DNA of 64,000 bases from Nyssa sinensis. Taxonomy: Eukaryota; Streptophyta; Magnoliopsida; Cornales; Nyssaceae. Made by a program: the position numbers and the translations under genes. The notes beneath the pieces were generated by a model, which saw only the letters and a program-made list of their open reading frames with translations, did no database searches and was not told the origin of the DNA. Positions 51,703 through 63,862 of this stretch are shown here, piece after piece. Numbering within the stretch: the stretch's first letter is position 1; each line of letters starts with the position of its first letter. Where the stretch lies: assembly GCA_008638375.1 (NCBI GenBank), contig CM018041.1, positions 2,657,501 through 2,721,500 of the forward strand. The letters run 5' to 3'.

Positions 51703-54700
51703 ATGGTATGCAACAGTTGTTTACGGACTGTGATTGTTCAAGCGGGCAATATTGGGAGATTCACCAAGGGAAGGGTGCAACTGAGCGATATTAGGAGAAG
51801 TTTGAATGCAACACGTGGTGCAACTTATCATTTGAATTGTAAATTTACTACAACAGGAAAAATGATGGTGGATACAGATGCAACTGCTAAACGGGGACCC
51901 ATTATTGATATGTTGCCAGAGAAAGACGACAATGGTGGCTACGCTGTTGGAGGATGGAAAAGGTGGTTGGCTTTTCTAACATTTCCAATCTTGTAATTTC
52001 TTGAGTAGATTGTAAAAATTCTACCATTAGAGCATATGATCCTGCTACAATGTTATATCTGTATTTCCCTTTGCTCTTTTTTGGAACTTGCAGAATGCAT
52101 TTTTTATGGCTAGTTGGAAGCAAGCATGCAAATTGTTAGATTTTAAAAACTAATGCAAAACATTAGTTGTGATGGTGAATCTTGATTTTTTTTATAATAG
52201 ATTTTGGACTTCCTTTAGAAGCTATGTAAAACACAGTGGAGCTGTTTGAATTCCAAGGTGTCCAAGCTTTAAATAATCATATATCGTAATGAAAATAAAG
52301 TCTTTTTAGTCTGATGTTTGTGCTTTAGTTCTATAATGCATTGTAAACCTAATGAAAGTAAGATCGGCAGCTCAGAAAAAGTTCAAATATTATTTGTTAT
52401 CATTAGCCTCTATCAGCCACATGGGTATTTCTCATGATAACATACCATTTGGTCGGAGATTACCAGGGAAAGACAGAGAAGTTTGAGAATGATCTGGTTT
52501 TCACATTCTCTTTTTTGGATTGCCTTAGCAATCACACATTCTCTCCAAAAAAAAAAAGACTTGGGAAAACTACTACTCATCTCAAACTTTTAAAATTATT
52601 GTTTTTTTGGCAGTTCTCTCCAAAAAAGGGAAGAAAATATAGTTGTTTCTACTTTTTGCCCGTTGTATTTCCTCTCTCCAATGTTTCTTCCATCATCTGC
52701 CTTGTTTTTTGAACCAAGTGTGCATGAGTTTTGCCTAGGTTGTGTGGTAAATTTAGCAATTCTGTTCAGAAGCTGTGATATTGTATGTTCAATATATGTT
52801 GAGAATGAATACATTTGATGCTTTTAATTCACAATATTACTTTTGAAGTTAGTGAGTAATTGCAAGGAACGCTCTCTTTTCTAATTGACAGTGAAGATGG
52901 AAAACTGAGCTGCGGGTATTCGAGTTTTAGGGGAAAGAGAGCTAGCATGGAGGATTTCTTTGATGTTAAAACTTCCAAGATTGATGGGCAAACAGTGTGC
53001 TTGTTTGGGATATTCGATGGTTAGATTTCTCTTTCTCATTCCAAACTCTCCTTTCTACTAATTAAAAAAAAAAGGAGGATTTCTCTCATCGTCTTTTACG
53101 TTGAAGCTTGAATAACGACATAGAGTTACGGACTTCTTGTCATAAGCTATATGAGAAGAAGACCCATGTGAATGATGGCATGAATGGTAGGAATCCAACT
53201 CCAGAAACATGGGAAAAAAATGTGAATTGCCCAGGATTCAGTTTTCTAGAATAGAGATTTGCTGAAATGGAGAAATCTTGTTACATAGTTCAGTAGTTCT
53301 TGACTAATATATATATGGTAATTATTATCAATGCTTAGGATATATCTGGGCATGGGGAGCAAACTTAGGGTTTTCGGACACAATTATTGCTATTTAATGG
53401 CTCTCCCCAAGTGGATTGCCTAGGCAGTGGCTCAACAATTATGGTTTTTGCGAATGCTGACTGCATTTATTTCCATTTAATTATGATCTTTCAGAGATGA
53501 ATATTCTTAGTTTAGGCATTGCAATTAGCTGGCAAGGCCAACGTTTGGTTGTAGATCACGTAGCTAAACCTTTTCTTGTTCTACTTGTCCTGTCAGTTCT
53601 GTTATTGAACTATCCTCTATGGATCCAAATTGTAACTTCTGTTGTTTTTGAATAAAATATATATTTTTTCTTTAACAATTATAAACTGTAATGACAGGTC
53701 ATGGTGGGTCTCGTGCGGCTGATTTTTTGAAGGAACATCTTTTTGAGAATCTCATGCAGCACCCGCAATTTATGACCAACACCAAATTGGCTATAAGTGA
53801 GTCCAAGTTGTTGATGCCTCATTGCTTTTTGCTGCAGCAGATTATGTGGTGGTAGCATATGCTGTAGTGCCACTGCTCTGATGCAGGGTTCCATGCTGGT
53901 GGAAATGTCAAATGCTTAAATACCATGTAGGACAGGCTGTAGAAGATAAAATGGAAACCATATCCATGTCATTTCCTATTCATATGTGGAGTCCTGATCA
54001 GTTAATTTTTTTATTCATTAACATACAAATCGCCTGGTAACTGAGTAAATTTGCAGGTGAAACATATCAAAAGACTGACATGGATTTTTTGGAATCTGAA
54101 AAAAATACTTATCGGGATGATGGTTCCACTGCTTCTACAGCTGTTTTGGTTGGTAACCATCTATATGTTGCCAATGTTGGAGATTCACGGACTATAACAT
54201 CAAAGGCTGGCAAAGGTAATATATTATTTAATACTAACATTATGAATTGTCTTATAGTTCGATAGCTATTAATGACTCGGTGATTATCTAGCAGTGAAGA
54301 ATTAATGTTGGAGATATTTCTGAGTGGACCCAAATTAGTTAGGAGTCAGTAAAACGCCAATTCATTCACTTCTCATCCATCTGTGCCATCGTTATTCACT
54401 AATCGATCCCGTTTCAGTACCTCATATTTAGCTTATATGCAGAAGTTATACTGAACTCAAATTTATGACTTAAACAATGTCAATCACGTCAACAAAAACC
54501 TTATCACAAGGAAATGACCTGCAAGTTAGAATTACTCGTATGCTGACCCAAGGAATATACGACATAGTTAGCCAATCTTGGCACGAGAACTTGAGAGACT
54601 ATCATGTGGGATTCATTGTTTCCCCTATGGATTATAAAGTTCAGTTACGGCAATAATATGGATCTCACAAGTGTAAATACACATTTTATTTTTGAGGTTT

Positions 54701-56046
54701 TTCTTTGATATCTGGCATTTTCTTGTTAGTGTGAGCACCTTATTGACAAAGAGATGAGGGAGTTTTGGTGGATAATATCAGGCCATATTTTTTATATTAT
54801 AAGTGGTAATATCAAGCCATGTTGCATGTTTCTTAATTTTTATAATTAATTAATTATTTTTTTATAGGTTGAGTTAATATATGGAGGAATGCCAACATTT
54901 TTTGTCCTAGGAAGTGTCACAGCTATAAAAGAGGTTATCTCTATTTTAACTAAACAAAGGGACTAGAAAATGTTGATCCATTGTTTGTATAATTCCATTG
55001 ATTAATTAGATGAACATCATAGAAGCAAATTTAACTAGCATCCCATACTTTTTTCCTTTTCGGTCCAGCAGCTTGGGTTACACAATGGGGGCTAGCCTTC
55101 TTCCTACTCATAACCTACCATTCCCTCAACAGCTCCAAAACCCATGTCCTGTTACTGGGACTTGAACTCAGCACCTTTGGAAATGGATAGTAGGAGATGT
55201 CACTTGAGCAGACAGCTTGTGGAGTTACTAGCACCCTATGGCTGTTGGAGATCTCTTAACACACATCACCTTGAAGTATTCACATCTTTATAAACCAATT
55301 TATTTTCCCTCTTTTTTATGATTATGTTACTCCATAATCTATGGTCATGAACACTAGCATCAGACTCAACATGGCCATTAGTTTAAAAATTCTCCATTAC
55401 ATGTTTGCTATTGAAGTGGAAGCATTGCATAGCTATATATAGATAAGTAATACTAACTGTAGTAGGACTTGAAATTCTTAGTTATAAACTAAAACTTTTG
55501 ACTTAAAAAAACCCACAAATAAAAACCTAGCAACAAAACATGAACCAAAATATACCCATGGACCCTTACTGTAGCCCATGTCCAACAAACGTAGAAATTA
55601 TGAAAACAATCTTGACTCCTAAAACACAAGAAAGCATACTACAGACTGATCTTCAATATTGTAACCTAAAATAAATATAAAATAAGACAACTAAGACTAA
55701 AACTTGAGCATGAGTGGTCCCAAGTGGGTCCTACTATGAAATCCAACCAAAATCTTTGAAATTTCCATATACTTCAAATGTAATCTTCCTTGAACTTCTA
55801 ATGAACTGTATCATGTTATTATTAGTATATATTTTCTGGATTTTCCTTGCAAATTTAGTTTTTGTAAATGATATCTAAGACAATCATCATTGTTCTAATA
55901 TTGTTGTTGTTATTGGCATGGGATTTTCATGCAGCATGCTTTCTGCATGACTATATGTTTTATTTTTTGAGACAATCATCATTGTTTTAAATATTTTATT
56001 GGCATGGGATTCTCATTCAGCATGATATTTGCGTGCTATCTGCATG

Positions 56047-56082
<36 letters not shown>

Positions 56083-59000
56083 GTTATTGATGTTATGTAT
56101 AAATAAATAGTTAATTGATATACTTGCATATTTCATCTATGGAAGTTGTATTATAATTCTCATTCTGATGTATGCAATTTCAATCAAATGCAACATTCAA
56201 CATTAAGCATTGGCGCGCTAATCTTTGGACAATAATTTTTGCATTAGAAAATCAATCAGGGATATGTATCTGTCATAACATCTTTGGGACACAGATGTTG
56301 ATTATAAGTAGAAATTGGAAATCAAGACAAACTTGCTTGCATTTGTTCTAGGAGTTTGTCCATCCAGAAAAATCTTAATGTTGATCAAATACCACTAAGG
56401 TAATGCTTGAAACAACCTTTTTTTCTTTTGGCAGTGGTTGATTTGGATCTGGTATCTATTTGTAAACCTATAACACTTTTATAATCAAATTATTCCTAAT
56501 TGTTTTCTTTGAGTGATGCACGATAGAAAAAAGATATACATTTAGAGTTGTAGATTTGTAGCTGGAATTCCTTAAAGCAATTTTTTGGCCTTTTGGACAG
56601 CAATTCCTCTTTCTGACGATCATAAACCAAATAGAAGTGATGAGCGGAAGAGAATTGAAAATGCTGGAGGTGTTGTAATGTGGGCAGGTAAGCTTTCATT
56701 TTGCACATAACCAGTCTTACTGAGCAGATAATCTGCAAATTTAGTGATAGAGTTCGATTCTTATTCCACGAGGTATAAGTACAACTGTTGGGAGGGGCTG
56801 TCTAAAGTGTGAAGGTACTTGGAGCAGTTACTAAGTGTTTTTTTTAATCTATTTTTAATTTATTTTAACTTTTCTTTTTCTAATACATACTTGTATGCAC
56901 ATGACTTCTTTTGGGTGGTCAAAATTGTTTGAACTTCTGACAATAGAAGCTTTTGTATACTGTTGTTAGAGATAATCCAATGGGGTCGATTGTTGAGTCT
57001 TGACATAATGCACATCAGTGGAGCCCAAGTGGCTGAGTTTTCTCTTCTATCCATACTCTCCTATTTGTTTTTAAATTATTTTTGTGTCCCTAGTGGCATA
57101 GATGAGTTGATATTTTTTCTTCTTTAACTCCCCATGATTTGGGACTTCCAAAGCATGAGCCAAACAAACTTGCTTCAAACTGGATTCTGGATTAGGCATC
57201 CAGGTTTGAAAATCTCATTCAAAACCATCCCAAACTGGATTGTATACTTGTGTATGCAAAATATCTTAAATGTCTAAGTAGATGTGGTTATAGAATATCC
57301 CAATAGTTTGGATCTTTCATTTCTCAGTAAGTTCTGTTTTTTTATTCTCTCTTAGGCACTTGGAGGGTAGGAGGTGTCTTAGCAATGTCCCGTGCCTTTG
57401 GTAACCGCATGTTGAAGCAATTTGTTGTGGCAGAACCTGAGATTCAGGTAAACTTTAAAATCATTAATTTATATGTATGATTTAATTTTGTGTAAACCTA
57501 TGTGCTTATAAATGAGGTTTCTTGGTGATTCCTTTGCCTTTCTTTTGGTGCCTAAATCATCCACAAAGCACATTATAGTGCTCAATGTTCAAATCATCTA
57601 ATCTAATGTATTAATTTGTAATACTAGATTTTTCTGATCCTGAATGGGAGGGGTGCTTGTTCATTGTTTGTTAACCTTCGAAGGTCCCTTCAGAGGTCTT
57701 TATTGTTGGACCTATATTGTATCAAGTTGTAAGATATTAACCTCCTTAATATGGGTCAGGGAAAAGTAGGATGGCTGGATTTTGGCAGTCATTTTCTGAT
57801 CTCAGTATTTGAGGGCATGATGGAGAACTACATTCTAAAGTTGGCCATAAGCAGACATTAGAATAAAATTTCCATTTGTGTTCAAATAATTTCTTATTTA
57901 TGACTGTAGTAAATATTGACAGCAAGTGATATCATAATACTTTAAAAAATTCATAAAAAGATAAAAAATCTAATAAAGCACGGATCTTGAGCAACTCTAA
58001 AAATGACAGTTGAAACTTACTAGAGCCATTTAAAAATGCATTATGATGTAAAACAAATCATATAGATAATAAATATAATCAATTGTTGTAACTATTCCTT
58101 GAGAACTTGCCCAAAAGAACTATTCCCTGAGAAGTTTTATTTGCTTGAAAGGTAGGCAACATCAATCTTCAGAACTACTTTTCACAGATTTTAATTGACT
58201 TTTTGCAGAACTCCTTTAGATATGAAAACAGATCAAATAGATAATAAAAAGAATCAATGTATCGTTTGGATATGTTTTCAGAAGACTACTCAACAAATGG
58301 ATGTGATTTTAGAACCTAGGTTTGAAAATTGATATAAAAAACCATAACCAATCGCATATTCAACTTTTTGAAAAATGAAAATAGTTTCTGAAATGCTATC
58401 CAAACAGGTAGCACAATGGTCCTCGTCCAGTGCATGTTAATTTCTATTATCTTTAGATGCTTGTTGCAGTTTGTGGTTTGTGCACCTTTTACCTTAACAA
58501 CCAGTTCATGTTTTCTACATGACATGATTTGAGATGACTATGAACATTGGATACGTGTTCACAAACTTAGAAGGAATTCTCGGTGATCATGTGTAGTTAA
58601 TTCACCAAGCTTATGCCTCAGGTTATGTGGTTGTTGCTTTGGCTAAATTGAGTAGTCCAGTTGTACAGTTAATAGAATACTATCCCTTATATACTTGATC
58701 TTCTCTGACCAACGCACACACCTCAAATCAAAAAAAAAAAAAAGGAGAGGGAGGGGGGGGGGGGGGGTTGAAGATATAGGGGTTGGACAAGTTTCGACAT
58801 ATACATGCTGCACCCAACACCTGTAGTCGAGTCCAGATATCATAGGTTGTGATGGAATTTCTTCCCTTGATTTTCAAATTCTTGAGTATGAGTTTCGGGA
58901 AATTTTCATTTTTCTTTTCAGGATCTACAGATTGACGAAGAATTTGAATTTCTTGTGCTTGCAAGTGATGGACTCTGGGATGTGGTACCCAATGAGGTAA

Positions 59001-61236
59001 GCCTTTCAATGAATGATGACAATATAATTCTTTATTCCTCCTTGGGAGCCAGCAAGCCCATCCAACATTTTTTTAATTTAACATTATAAAAAGTTGTATC
59101 ATCTAAGAAAAAATGATTATTCTAAACTGTGTAGAAAGTTGGAAACCTTTTAATTTTGTTTTTGGTTCTTTTTTTTTTTGGGTGTGTGCATGTGTGTTGG
59201 GGGGGGGGGGGGGGGGGGGGGGTGAAAAAACTCCTTTAGGCTCATTGATCCCAGAAATGGGTGTGCATTAGATGTTTCCTATTGATGTATAGTTCGATGC
59301 ATCATGCAGCGAATACTGGGAGGAAAACAAAAATTAGAAGGAATATTTTTTTTTATTGGTAAGAATTTTTTTAAAAAAAATCTATAGGAGCACAAACTTG
59401 GAAAATCCAATCCAACATCAGGCTATCCTAGGGGGCATACCCACTGGACACAAACACAATATAGCAGCCAGTCATACACAATCAAACAAACCACAAGTCT
59501 AGTTTAAACTACAGGAACATGCCAACACCACCTCTAACATTTACCTGTAATCAGACCAATTCATACTAAAGGATTTCCAATGAACAGAGATATTCCAAAT
59601 GTTATTTCACTTACAAGAGGGGAATCTACCACTTCCCTGAACTTTTGCACCATATTGAAGATCAATAAAATCTTATCATTGTAATTAGTCTCAAATACCC
59701 TATGATTACACTCCCCCCAAATATGATGTTAGTTATAAAAAAAACTCTAATATCCTAGTGATTCCAGTTTTGGTACTGCAGATTACATTATGGAACACTA
59801 AATTTAATGATTCAAAAAATTTCTTTTTAGTTATTTTCTTTTTTATTAAGAGAAAAATAATAGGTAAGCATTAACTTAAATCAAGAAATCAATAAATAAC
59901 AGGTATGCTTAGTTCAATGATTTTATATATCTAATTCCCATATGAGCAAACAAATTACACCACATGTCCATGGTAGCTAATTATTACCTTAGTAACACTC
60001 AGTCCATTCTCTTAGAAGTCATAGAACTTTTAGTTCTAGGATTCACCGGTAAACTCTTAAGTTGGTGGGAAAAGTATCTCACCGAAGAATCCCGCAACCT
60101 CATCAGGCATGCAGTAAAGCAAGATGATGAAGGTAACCCAGATCTTTGATGAACATCTCGGACCAGGAGTCCCAGATCGCATCAATACAATAATCTACAC
60201 AATCATGAAACATTGCATAGAAACACCTAGTCATACAACCGCTAGAATCCATTATCAACTTAGTAATCTTAGATGCCTTTCAGGTATCATTGTATCAGAC
60301 CTGCAAACACCATTCTTCATACCATGTTTGAAAAGGGCTTACCCTTTAGTTTGGAACTTGCCTAGCGAACCACCTGATCCCACCTAGCAGGGTTCTTACT
60401 TATTCCATATCTTGAAGTAAATCTATACCATAATTCTTTGGTGCAGCTGCATTCTAAAAAATAGATGGTCTTGTGTTTCCCATTTGCATCTTCCAGAATA
60501 CACAATTTTTTACTAATAATGTGCTTAGCCATCAAAAGATCCTGCATTTGTAGCATACCTCTTATAGTGATCCAATGTTTAAAAGAATGGCGCAGGATCT
60601 CTTTACCTGACCAAACTAACTTGTCCTAATACACAGTAGGTAGCTTTGAATGCAGACCCATTAGTAACTTATTTAGGGTATTCTAACCTTTAGTTTGGGT
60701 GGTATCTCTTGCCAACCCCAAATAAGGAGTGATCCTAGATGAGACGGAGTCTTTTTTTTTTTTTTTTTGTGGGGGGGGGGGGGGGGGGGAACAGTCTAGG
60801 ATTTTGCAAGTTTCCAGCCTTTGCCGCGACAATTTCACTCCTTGCAGTGGAATCAAGAGTGAGCAAAATACAACTGTTGATTTATCAAAGACCACCTATT
60901 TTATTATGAACTCCAGCATTTATGTGTACTATGATGTACCATGCAGTGGTTAGTTCATGTATTCTTTGTAAGCTAAAAAATTTCAGGGGTTGTCTTCCGT
61001 GAATAGAAGCACATGTTTTTAGGGTTTCTGGTATTACAAGACCTATCTGATGATGCATTCATGTACCCTGTGATCAGGATGCTGTGTCACTTGCAAGAAC
61101 GGAAGAAGAACCTGAGGTGGCAGCTCGGAAGCTAACAGAGACTGCTTTTGCTCGTGGCAGCGCTGACAATATAACCTGCATCGTGGTGAAGTTTCATCAC
61201 CAGAAGGCAGAATCCGTAGATCCCAAGCATGGGTAA
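51703..61236 (+). CDS. Protein phosphatase 2C, PP2C76-type, 352 aa
   Basis: Eight coding exons: 51703-51962, 52892-53019, 53698-53796, 54057-54215, 56601-56687, 57356-57447, 58922-58996 and 61078-61236. All borders are GT/AG and the phases agree with no frameshift. A metal-dependent Ser/Thr phosphatase: [33 protein letters not shown] (DGHGG 129-133), [79 protein letters not shown] and [14 protein letters not shown]. It lacks the clade A Trp-lock context ([17 protein letters not shown] instead), so it is not an ABA co-receptor type. The N-terminal about 85 residues ([15 protein letters not shown]...) may be a targeting or membrane-proximal extension. The closest remembered relative is Arabidopsis At5g53140 (PP2C76), whose acidic C-terminal tail is missing here: this protein stops soon after the catalytic domain. 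Substrates are unknown. Introns 4 and 7 are long and hold a SINE and nested retroelements. Confidence 0.92.
55060..55262 (-). mobile_element. tRNA-derived SINE-like element in PP2C76 intron
   Basis: Read on the minus strand, TGCTCAAGTGAC (55210 downward) resembles a Pol III A box and GAGTTCAAGTCC (55169 to 55158) matches the B-box core GTTCAANNC, about 35-40 bases apart as in tRNA genes. There is no cloverleaf, so not a tRNA gene. The following non-tRNA-like body runs to about 55060. Ends and target duplication are not fixed. Confidence 0.5.
56050..56079. repeat. (TA)n microsatellite
   Basis: Uninterrupted TA run in PP2C76 intron 4. Confidence 0.9.
58753..58767. repeat. Poly-G run (G15) after an A-rich purine tract
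   Basis: In PP2C76 intron 6: an A run, GGAGAGGGA, then fifteen G. Confidence 0.9.
59199..59222. repeat. Poly-G run (G24) after a T/GT tract
   Basis: In PP2C76 intron 7: a T run, GGGTGTGTGCATGTGTGTT, then about 24 G. Exact length is unreliable in any sequencing method. Confidence 0.9.
59346..60760 (-). mobile_element. 3' part of a LINE in PP2C76 intron 7, interrupted
   Basis: On the minus strand 60620-60362 encodes a zinc-binding reverse-transcriptase C-terminal region (zf-RVT type): [18 protein letters not shown], then [16 protein letters not shown] and [16 protein letters not shown]. The opposite end of the region (59346-59356) is a T run followed by ATTGGTAAGAA, i.e. a minus-strand TTCTTACCAAT plus A tail, typical of a plant LINE 3' end. 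Between them (about 59940-60340) is an unrelated gag-like piece in the opposite orientation. The whole is 5'-truncated and non-functional. Confidence 0.65.
59940..60340 (+). mobile_element. Gag/coat-like retroelement fragment nested in the LINE
   Basis: Plus-strand frames 59964-60149 and then 60145-60300 (one frame on) read like the nucleocapsid-type region of plant reverse-transcribing elements: [15 protein letters not shown] followed by [12 protein letters not shown] and [13 protein letters not shown]. Such sequences occur in LTR retrotransposons and in endogenous pararetrovirus (Caulimoviridae) copies; I cannot separate the two from so short a piece. It is frameshifted and lacks every other domain, so it is a dead fossil. 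Confidence 0.5.
60771..60789. repeat. Poly-G run (G19) after T18
   Basis: In PP2C76 intron 7 at the upstream edge of the LINE remnant: a run of about 18 T, GTG... then about 19 G. Confidence 0.9.
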
Positions 61237-63529
61237 AAGGATTTAGTCGACATTGCATGTGTAGTAGGTAATTCAAGATGGAAATCTGTACATGTGCTAT
61301 GGCCAAATGTGCCTATTGAGGAGTCGTCAATTTTTATTTATTTATTTATTTTTGTGTGGGGGTATTGAAGGAACGTGGTCATGTTTAATAGTTTCTGTGT
61401 TGGCCTGCTAGTGGAGGGGTCATTCGAATTGTGATGTCGTAAATAAGTGATGCTTTTACTTTCTCTTTTAGGTTCAGCTTGTGCAAAGTTTTCCACTAGG
61501 CTTCTCTCCACTTGGCCTTGCAAAAAAATATTGGGTAGTCTTGGGCTAGTACTCCTGACAGTCAGGTCGATGGAATGTTGAGAAAAATGAGTTCATAAAT
61601 TTGAGGGAAGAGGAATGTTATGGTAAATTATGAGTAACAAAATTTGTGATCGAGTTTTCAGTCATTCGCAATTGACCGTAACATTTTTCTTTGAAAGAAT
61701 GACTTTGGTCATAAATTTAGTCCATGAATTTGATTCACCCAATAGATACTCAAGAAGAAAATGAGTCAAGGTTTGGGATATTTGATGTTGATTGATGTAG
61801 GAGTAATATATATAGCGACATGAAGAAATTGGGTTCATCAATTAGTGATGTTTTAAAATTACCGATTGGTCGGATTGGAAAATCGTGAATTGTTTCACAG
61901 TACTCGTATTATTTTTTTGTTATTGTCTGAATCAATGTATTTTTTAAAGACGTATTTTAAAAAACATTTTTGATCTCATTTTTTATACAGAAGTGTCATT
62001 TGTTGGATAAAATTTTAAATGTTTAAAAATTCGTTACTTTTTAAGGTTTCATATTAGGCTTTTGAAAAGCTTTGGATAAAAATTTTAGATAAAAACCATA
62101 TCTTCAAATAACATTTTTACAAATTGTAAGAGCTCGGGCAATAACAAAAATAAAAAATAAAAAATTGCATGGATTTAGGGAGAAAAAAAAAATTGTACAG
62201 GGAAGATGATAAATTCGTAAAATCGCTTGCAAAAGAAACCCCACTTCAAGGGTTGAAAATTGACTCTAGTTAATATATGAGAGGGTTAAACAAAAAAAGA
62301 AAGAAAGGTTGATAGAATATTATATACCAAGCTTACACTTACCTTCTTCTACTTTTTTTATTCATTTTAAAAAATTCTAGGGCTAAGTGTTTTTTAATGT
62401 CTTTTGAGATAAGCTATTAGAAGAGGAGGCGAGAAAAGAAAGAAAGTTTAATTTTTTTCTAATAATGAAAGAGGGGGGGAGTGAAAAATAGTGTAATCAT
62501 TGAATTTTATTTGAAGAAGATGGAAGATGGAAAAAATGCTTTATTAATTAAATAAAAAAAGATGTAATAAGAATTTAGTTGTCTTAAAAAGGGACAAAAT
62601 GAATAACCACTTGTCATCTTTTCCCTGCCTCTCCTATGGCTTTAGAAAGGAAGCAGAATAGATTTTTTTTTTAAGATATAAAGATGAGAGAGAAAAAATT
62701 TATTCTTTTAAAAAAATTAATTTTAATAATTTTATCTCAATTTGATTTCACTTTTACTTTATTTTTAAGCTAAATTTAAATTAAGTTGTCAATTTCTTTC
62801 ATTTTCTTTTTCTTTCAATTGATTAATTCCGAACGCACTGTTGGGTTTTGAAACAAGTTTCAGTTCCTTTGGGTCTCTTTCGTTTCAATTTGGTGGGAAA
62901 CCAAAGGTTAACTTGTCAACAGATACATGATGATTCGAATTTCCTCATCTGCATAAGCCTGGTCTCTCTGGGTAATTACTAAATGCCTTTCCACTTTTGT
63001 TTCTTAAATTATATAATATGTATGGATGTATGTATATAGACACACATATAGCTTCTAGGGTTTCGGTTTAAAGTACGTTTTGAGTAAATTTTGACCGTTG
63101 CGACTCGTTTGATACCTCAACTCTTTAGATCCACGGGGAGTTTTGTTGTTTGAATTTGATTTTTGAGTCTATTTGACTGGTAAATTCTGACAATTACTGG
63201 TCATTGTTGCTATTTGATGTTCGTTGTAGATTAGAGGTTGAGTCGCGTTCTGATTGTTGGTTTTAATTCAGTTCCATGTTTTAAAGACTGCGAATTTGAG
63301 TTTGTTACATTGTATATATGTATAAGAGAAATGCTTGATGATATCAAGGAAAATCATGTTGCTGATCAACAAACTGACTGAAGGAATTCAACGCATCCAA
63401 GAAGGCTTTTACAATATAGGAAAAATTCTTCAAGAATAGAGTTGTGATGTTTTTTAGCATTGTTCGTCCATTCGACAGAATTTTAAGAAAACCACGAACT
63501 TATACATTTGTTTGTGGTTTTAAAGTGTC
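61237..63529. other. Intergenic region downstream of the PP2C76-type gene
   Basis: The start holds the 3' UTR (a TTTA repeat at about 61333-61350). Most is A/T-rich without a supported gene. From about 62830 to 63250 the sequence looks leader-like (CTGGTCTCTCTGGGTAATTAC could be an exon end and donor) and might belong to the next gene on the right, but no coding exon is visible. Confidence 0.45.
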
Positions 63530-63829
63530 TTGACAAGAAATTGGGCTTTGATGTTTACCATGGAGTTACTCAAGAAAGGAATCCGTCAAACTTTGATTAC
63601 AAACGTTGGAGAATGGGAAATCAAGTGCTTACTTGTGGAAATTTTGTTCATTAAAATTTGGGATCCGGGAGGGAATGAATTATTTTGTAAAAGTGACCTT
63701 GAGGGCAAGGTCATTCAGAGGTGGATGGAATGATGCGCACCTATTTTTTTAGGAATATTTTAGTATTACATATAGCAGTTAGATATATATTAGTGGGTTA
63801 ATGTTGGTTGTTAGAAGTTATCTTTATTG

Positions 63830-63862
<33 letters not shown>

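Noticed and set aside
55518..55690. A-rich unique region as a possible regulatory RNA
   Set aside because: No stem-loop or conserved motif; ordinary intron sequence.
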